NCBI GenBank assembly: GCA_003210055.1
Contig: QCNS01000004.1
Location: 1-64,000 of the forward strand
From: SAR116 cluster bacterium AG-426-I14
Lineage (GTDB): Bacteria > Pseudomonadota > Alphaproteobacteria > Puniceispirillales > Marisalimonadaceae
Length of the DNA: 64,000 bases
Direction of reading: 5' to 3'
In this document: positions 60,984 to 64,000 of the stretch, in pieces
Numbering within the stretch: the stretch's first letter is position 1
Layout of the letters: the number at the start of each line of letters is the position of its first letter
Position numbers and translations under genes: made by a program
The notes under the pieces: generated by a model
Seen by the model: the letters and a program-made list of their open reading frames with translations, nothing else
Told to the model about the DNA's origin: nothing
The model's database searches: none

Positions 60984-62084
60984 ATGAGTAGTAAAATTTT
61001 TTCTATTTGCACAATTCCTGGTGATGGAATTGGACCTGATGTAATAGAATCAGCTGTAAAAATTGTCGACAAAGCATCTAACATAGTTAGCGATTTCAAA
61101 TGTAATTGGGATTACGTTAAAGCAGGTGCGACATTCTATAAAGAAACAGGGTTAGACGTTGAGATAGGAGGAGAAGAGAAAGCTGAAAAATCTGATGCGA
61201 TTTTTCTAGGTGCAATTGGATTGCCTGAAATCAGAATGAATGATGGAACTGAAATAGCTCCTCATTTAAGGTTTAGAGAAAAATTTGATTTGTATGCAGG
61301 TGTAAGACCTGTTAAAGCCTATCCTAACTCACCGCAAAAATTAAAAGATGAAAATTCTAATAAGATAAATTTAGTTATTTTAAGAGAGTGTACTGAAGGC
61401 CTGTTTTATACCGCATCAGTTCATAACAGAAACCCTGTTGCCAATAATAATGAAGTGCATGATGTGATGAAAATAACAAGAAAAACTTCTACAAAATTAC
61501 ACAAATTTGCATTCAATTTAGCTAGAAAAAGAAAACTCAAAGGTACTCTCGGGAAAGTCACATGTGTTGATAAAGCAAACGTATTCAAATCCCAAGCATT
61601 GTTTAGGAAAGTTTTTGAGGAAGTTAAAAATAATTTTCCTGAAGTTAATTCTGAGACCTGCTATGTAGACGCAATGGCATTAAACCTTATCAGATGTCCT
61701 TGGGAATACGATGTTTTGGTTATGGAAAATATATTTGGTGACATTCTATCTGACATGGGTGGTGGCTTGGTTGGGGGTATGGGAATGGCCTCTTGTGCAG
61801 AAATTGGAGATAATCATGGTTTGTTTCAACCAGCCCACGGTAGTGCCCCAGACATAATGGGAAAAAATATGGCTAATCCTATTGCTACCATATTAAGTGC
61901 ATGTATGATGCTAGAGTACCTTGCAGAGAAAAAAAATAATCAAAGTGCAAATAAGGCAGCTCAATTAATTGAAAAAGCTATAGAATATGGTTTTGAAAAA
62001 AATTTGTTACGACCCAATGAATTTGGTGGAGATATGGGAACAATTCAAATCACCAATGAAATATTAAATTTGTTGGAGACCTAG
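60984..62084 (+). CDS. Isocitrate/isopropylmalate/tartrate dehydrogenase family enzyme
   Basis: The 366-residue protein has the family opening CTIPGDGIGPDVIESAV, the substrate loop LRECTEGLFYTASVHNR and the signature NIFGDILSDMGGGLVGGMGMA with its NAD-binding follow-up AHGSAPDIMGKN. These are beta-decarboxylating or oxidising dehydrogenases of 2-hydroxyacids. It is followed by an ABM-domain gene and a four-carbon acid sugar kinase, so a tartrate- or tetronate-like substrate is favoured over leucine or citrate-cycle roles. LeuC and LeuD are not near. The ATG has AGGA eight bases upstream. Confidence 0.85.
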   Translation: MSSKIFSICTIPGDGIGPDVIESAVKIVDKASNIVSDFKCNWDYVKAGATFYKETGLDVEIGGEEKAEKSDAIFLGAIGLPEIRMNDGTEIAPHLRFREKFDLYAGVRPVKAYPNSPQKLKDENSNKINLVILRECTEGLFYTASVHNRNPVANNNEVHDVMKITRKTSTKLHKFAFNLARKRKLKGTLGKVTCVDKANVFKSQALFRKVFEEVKNNFPEVNSETCYVDAMALNLIRCPWEYDVLVMENIFGDILSDMGGGLVGGMGMASCAEIGDNHGLFQPAHGSAPDIMGKNMANPIATILSACMMLEYLAEKKNNQSANKAAQLIEKAIEYGFEKNLLRPNEFGGDMGTIQITNEILNLLET

Positions 62085-62102
62085 TAAAGTAAAGGAATAG
62101 AT

Positions 62103-62387
62103 ATGTATGTTATTACCGTTGATTTTTTCATTAAAGAAGATTACGTAGATAATTTCAAAAAACGTATAATACAACAAGCAAATGACTCTCTAAACAAAGA
62201 AAAAGATTGTTTATATTTTGATGTTTGTTTTGATAAAGAAAATATTAATAGAGTTTTTCTTTATGAAATTTATAAAAATAAAAATGCCTTTGACGAACAT
62301 CTAAATAGTTCTCATTATCTCAGTTTCAATAAAGAGGTGTCACCTTGGGTTAAAGAAAAAATAATTAATAATTTTGAAAAACAATAA
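62103..62387 (+). CDS. ABM-domain small monooxygenase-like protein
   Basis: The 94-residue protein matches the antibiotic biosynthesis monooxygenase (ABM) fold: MYVITVDFFIKEDYVDNF, the CLYFDVCFDKENINRVFLYEIY core and HLNSSHYLSF. Members act as small dimeric monooxygenases, or as LsrG-like isomerases in phospho-sugar catabolism. It lies 18 bases after the dehydrogenase and 17 bases before the kinase, so an LsrG-like isomerase acting on a phosphorylated ketoacid is a reasonable idea. Confidence 0.78.
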   Translation: MYVITVDFFIKEDYVDNFKKRIIQQANDSLNKEKDCLYFDVCFDKENINRVFLYEIYKNKNAFDEHLNSSHYLSFNKEVSPWVKEKIINNFEKQ

Positions 62388-62404
62388 TCATAGGAAATCA
62401 AAAA

Positions 62405-63652
62405 ATGTTAATTGGAGTAATTGGTGATGATTTTACTGGTTCATCAGACATAGCAAATAATTTAAAAAAAGCAGGTATGTCTGTCACAATGTATACAGGT
62501 ATTCCTAAAGATTTAAATAAAAAAGAAACGAGTCAAGCTGCAGTAATAGCTCTAAAAATCCGTACTGCACCCATTAAAAAAGCTGTTAAGGAAAGTTTAA
62601 ATGCTCTGAAATGGTTAAAAGAAGCAAAATGTAAAAAATATATTTTTAAATATTGTTCTACTTTTGACTCAACGCAAAAAGGTAATATTGGGCCTGTAAT
62701 TGATGCACTAATGGAAAACCTAAAAACTGACTTTACAATAGCCTGTCCCTCTTTTCCGGACGCAGGGAGATCCTTATATTATGGACATATGTTTGTAAAC
62801 GGAATTCCATTAAATGAAAGTGGTATGGAAAACCATCCTCTCACACCAATGACTGATCACAATTTGGTAAGATGGTTGAATTATCAAACTAAAAATAAAG
62901 TTGGCTTAGTTGATATTACAACTATAAAAAATGGTAGTTCAGAAATAAAAAAAAAAATAAACTTATTGAAAAAAAAAGGTATTAGATATTCTCTGGTTGA
63001 TACACTAGATAATACTGATTTTGAAAGAATTTGTGAAGGAACTAATAACCTTAAATTAATTACCGGAGGTTCTGGAATAGCTCTTGGTTTACCGAAAATA
63101 TTTAAAAAACAAGGGTTACTTTTAGAAGAAAATATAACACTTCCTAAAATAAAGTCTTATTCTTTAATTATGTCAGGATCTTGTTCTATTGCAACTTTAG
63201 AACAAGTTTCAATTTATAAAAATAAAAATCCATCATTATTTATATTTCCTGAAAAAATAATCAATAAACCTGATTATTTAAAGGAAGTTACTGAATGGAC
63301 AATAAAAAATAAAAAAAAAAATCCTATGTTATATACCTCTTCAAAACCTGAAGAGGTTAAAAAAAACCAAAAAAAATTTGGCCAAGAGTTTATAGCAGAG
63401 AAAATAGAAAAATTTTTCCAAACACTTGTTTCTAAGTTATACAGAGAAAATTTTAAAAAAATTGTTGCAGCAGGTGGAGAAACCTCTGGAGCTGTTGTCA
63501 AAGGACTTGGAATCAAAGAATTGCAAATTGGTGAAGAAATTTCCGCAGGAGTTCCAACAATGTGGGATCCGAATAGGTCTATAAAAATTGCACTTAAATC
63601 AGGTAACTTTGGTCAAAAAGATTTTTTTTCAAGAGCATTAAAATTATTATAG
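62405..63652 (+). CDS. Four-carbon acid sugar kinase (DUF1537/OtnK family)
   Basis: The 415-residue protein has the two-domain DUF1537 pattern. It has GVIGDDFTGSSDIANNLKKAG at the N-terminus, and in the C-terminal nucleotide-binding domain VAAGGETSGAVVKGL and the end motif EISAGVPTMWD. OtnK-type enzymes phosphorylate 3-oxotetronates or D-threonate-like acids with ATP. Here the usual PdxA2 or OtnC partner is absent, and the upstream dehydrogenase and ABM protein may take their places. The 3' end is convergent with the RraA-family gene across three bases. Confidence 0.88.
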   Translation: MLIGVIGDDFTGSSDIANNLKKAGMSVTMYTGIPKDLNKKETSQAAVIALKIRTAPIKKAVKESLNALKWLKEAKCKKYIFKYCSTFDSTQKGNIGPVIDALMENLKTDFTIACPSFPDAGRSLYYGHMFVNGIPLNESGMENHPLTPMTDHNLVRWLNYQTKNKVGLVDITTIKNGSSEIKKKINLLKKKGIRYSLVDTLDNTDFERICEGTNNLKLITGGSGIALGLPKIFKKQGLLLEENITLPKIKSYSLIMSGSCSIATLEQVSIYKNKNPSLFIFPEKIINKPDYLKEVTEWTIKNKKKNPMLYTSSKPEEVKKNQKKFGQEFIAEKIEKFFQTLVSKLYRENFKKIVAAGGETSGAVVKGLGIKELQIGEEISAGVPTMWDPNRSIKIALKSGNFGQKDFFSRALKLL

Positions 63653-63655
63653 AAA

Positions 63656-64000
63656 TTAAATTTTCTTAAACTTTGACAAAGCTTCAATGAAAGTTAGCCC
63701 TTGTTTCATTTCTGACATTGCTTGATTATCATCACTAGTATATTTTTCAGCATCATTTATCACTTCATCTAAATGTTCAATTGGAATACATAATACACCA
63801 GTTCCGTCAGCAACAATAATGTCACCTGTCCTTACTTTTACGTTTGCACAAACAATAGGCTCTCCAATTGATAAAACTTTAATTCTTGTTTTGCCAGGGG
63901 TTGGAACCATATGTCTTGAAAAAGCAGGAAATTCAAACTTAATAATTTCTTCCCTATCTCTAATACCTCCATCAACAACTAATCCACCTATACCTTTTAA
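63656..64000 (-). CDS. RraA-family protein, C-terminal part (5' end outside window)
   Basis: The frame is open to the window edge. It reads GIGGLVVDGGIRDREEI near the edge, then TPGKTRIKVLSIGEPIVCANVKVRTGDIIVADGTGVLCIP. The GGxVxDGxxRD motif and the GDIIVADGTGV segment identify the RraA / 4-hydroxy-4-methyl-2-oxoglutarate aldolase family. An internal ATG at 63910 is not a start because the motif lies upstream of it. The remaining N-terminal part lies beyond base 64000. Near the OtnK-type kinase it may act as an aldolase or decarboxylase rather than the RNase inhibitor. Confidence 0.82.
   Translation of the reverse strand, partial: LKGIGGLVVDGGIRDREEIIKFEFPAFSRHMVPTPGKTRIKVLSIGEPIVCANVKVRTGDIIVADGTGVLCIPIEHLDEVINDAEKYTSDDNQAMSEMKQGLTFIEALSKFKKI

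Noticed and set aside
1-64000. Phage, transposon, tRNA, rRNA or CRISPR content
   Set aside because: No transposase or integrase product, no repeated spacer array, no tRNA cloverleaf and no rRNA stretch was recognised by reading; a covariance-model search was not possible here.

Overview
The window looks like a gene-dense, AT-rich (about 30 % GC by eye, not computed) chromosome segment from a free-living, probably marine, alphaproteobacterium. The clues are an alphaproteobacterial-type Fur without CxxC zinc motifs, a PuuD-type membrane urate oxidase, TRAP and ABC uptake systems, many sulfatases, frequent TTG starts and very short spacers. No gap between genes exceeds 300 bases. I see no rRNA, tRNA, CRISPR array, transposase or integrase. 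The species cannot be named from this sequence; streamlined marine lineages such as HIMB59, AEGEAN-169 or SAR116-like groups are only guesses.

Region 1 (about 1-30.4 kb) is a purine and cyclic-ureide catabolic island. Purines enter by an NCS2 permease. Xanthine dehydrogenase (xdhA, xdhB) and an 8-oxoguanine/guanine deaminase-like enzyme lead to xanthine or urate. PuuD, UraH and UraD convert urate to S-allantoin. A PuuE-type allantoinase, allantoicase and ureidoglycolate lyase take that to glyoxylate and urea, and an Ldh2-family dehydrogenase could oxidise ureidoglycolate. The same island holds an N-methylhydantoinase/5-oxoprolinase pair (hyuA, hyuB), a dihydropyrimidinase-type hydantoinase, two hydantoin-racemase-like proteins, upp, a DapA-family lyase, a complete TRAP transporter and a complete PotABCD-like ABC transporter. 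No urease, xdhC or Zn-type allantoinase is present here.

Region 2 (about 29.2-47.7 kb) is a long minus-strand operon. It contains four type I sulfatases with intact C-x-P-x-R motifs but no export signals, an oligopeptide-type ABC transporter, a split UxaA-family lyase, an HpaI-type aldolase that apparently uses a non-standard start codon, and the Ldh2 dehydrogenase. It is divergent from a LysR regulator, an AbrB-like membrane protein and a second DapA-family aldolase. I read it as uptake and intracellular desulfation of a small sulfated organic acid or sugar acid followed by dehydration and aldol cleavage. This is the best candidate here for a poorly described system.

Region 3 (about 49-57.2 kb) is an iron island: fbpB permease, Fur, a Fur-box-controlled SDR with a 47-residue membrane protein behind it, fbpA joined to a fatty-acid-hydroxylase-like gene, a DUF4856/imelysin-like exported protein, bfd, bfr and an uncharacterised 174-residue protein. 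Four good Fur boxes, one identical to the 19-bp consensus, sit between these genes. No fbpC ATPase is present.

Region 4 (57.2-64 kb) holds a form II CO-dehydrogenase-like molybdenum hydroxylase (small, large and medium subunits). It is followed by an isocitrate/tartrate-dehydrogenase-family enzyme, a small ABM-domain protein, a four-carbon acid sugar kinase and a truncated RraA-family gene at the window edge, which suggests tetronate-type acid catabolism.
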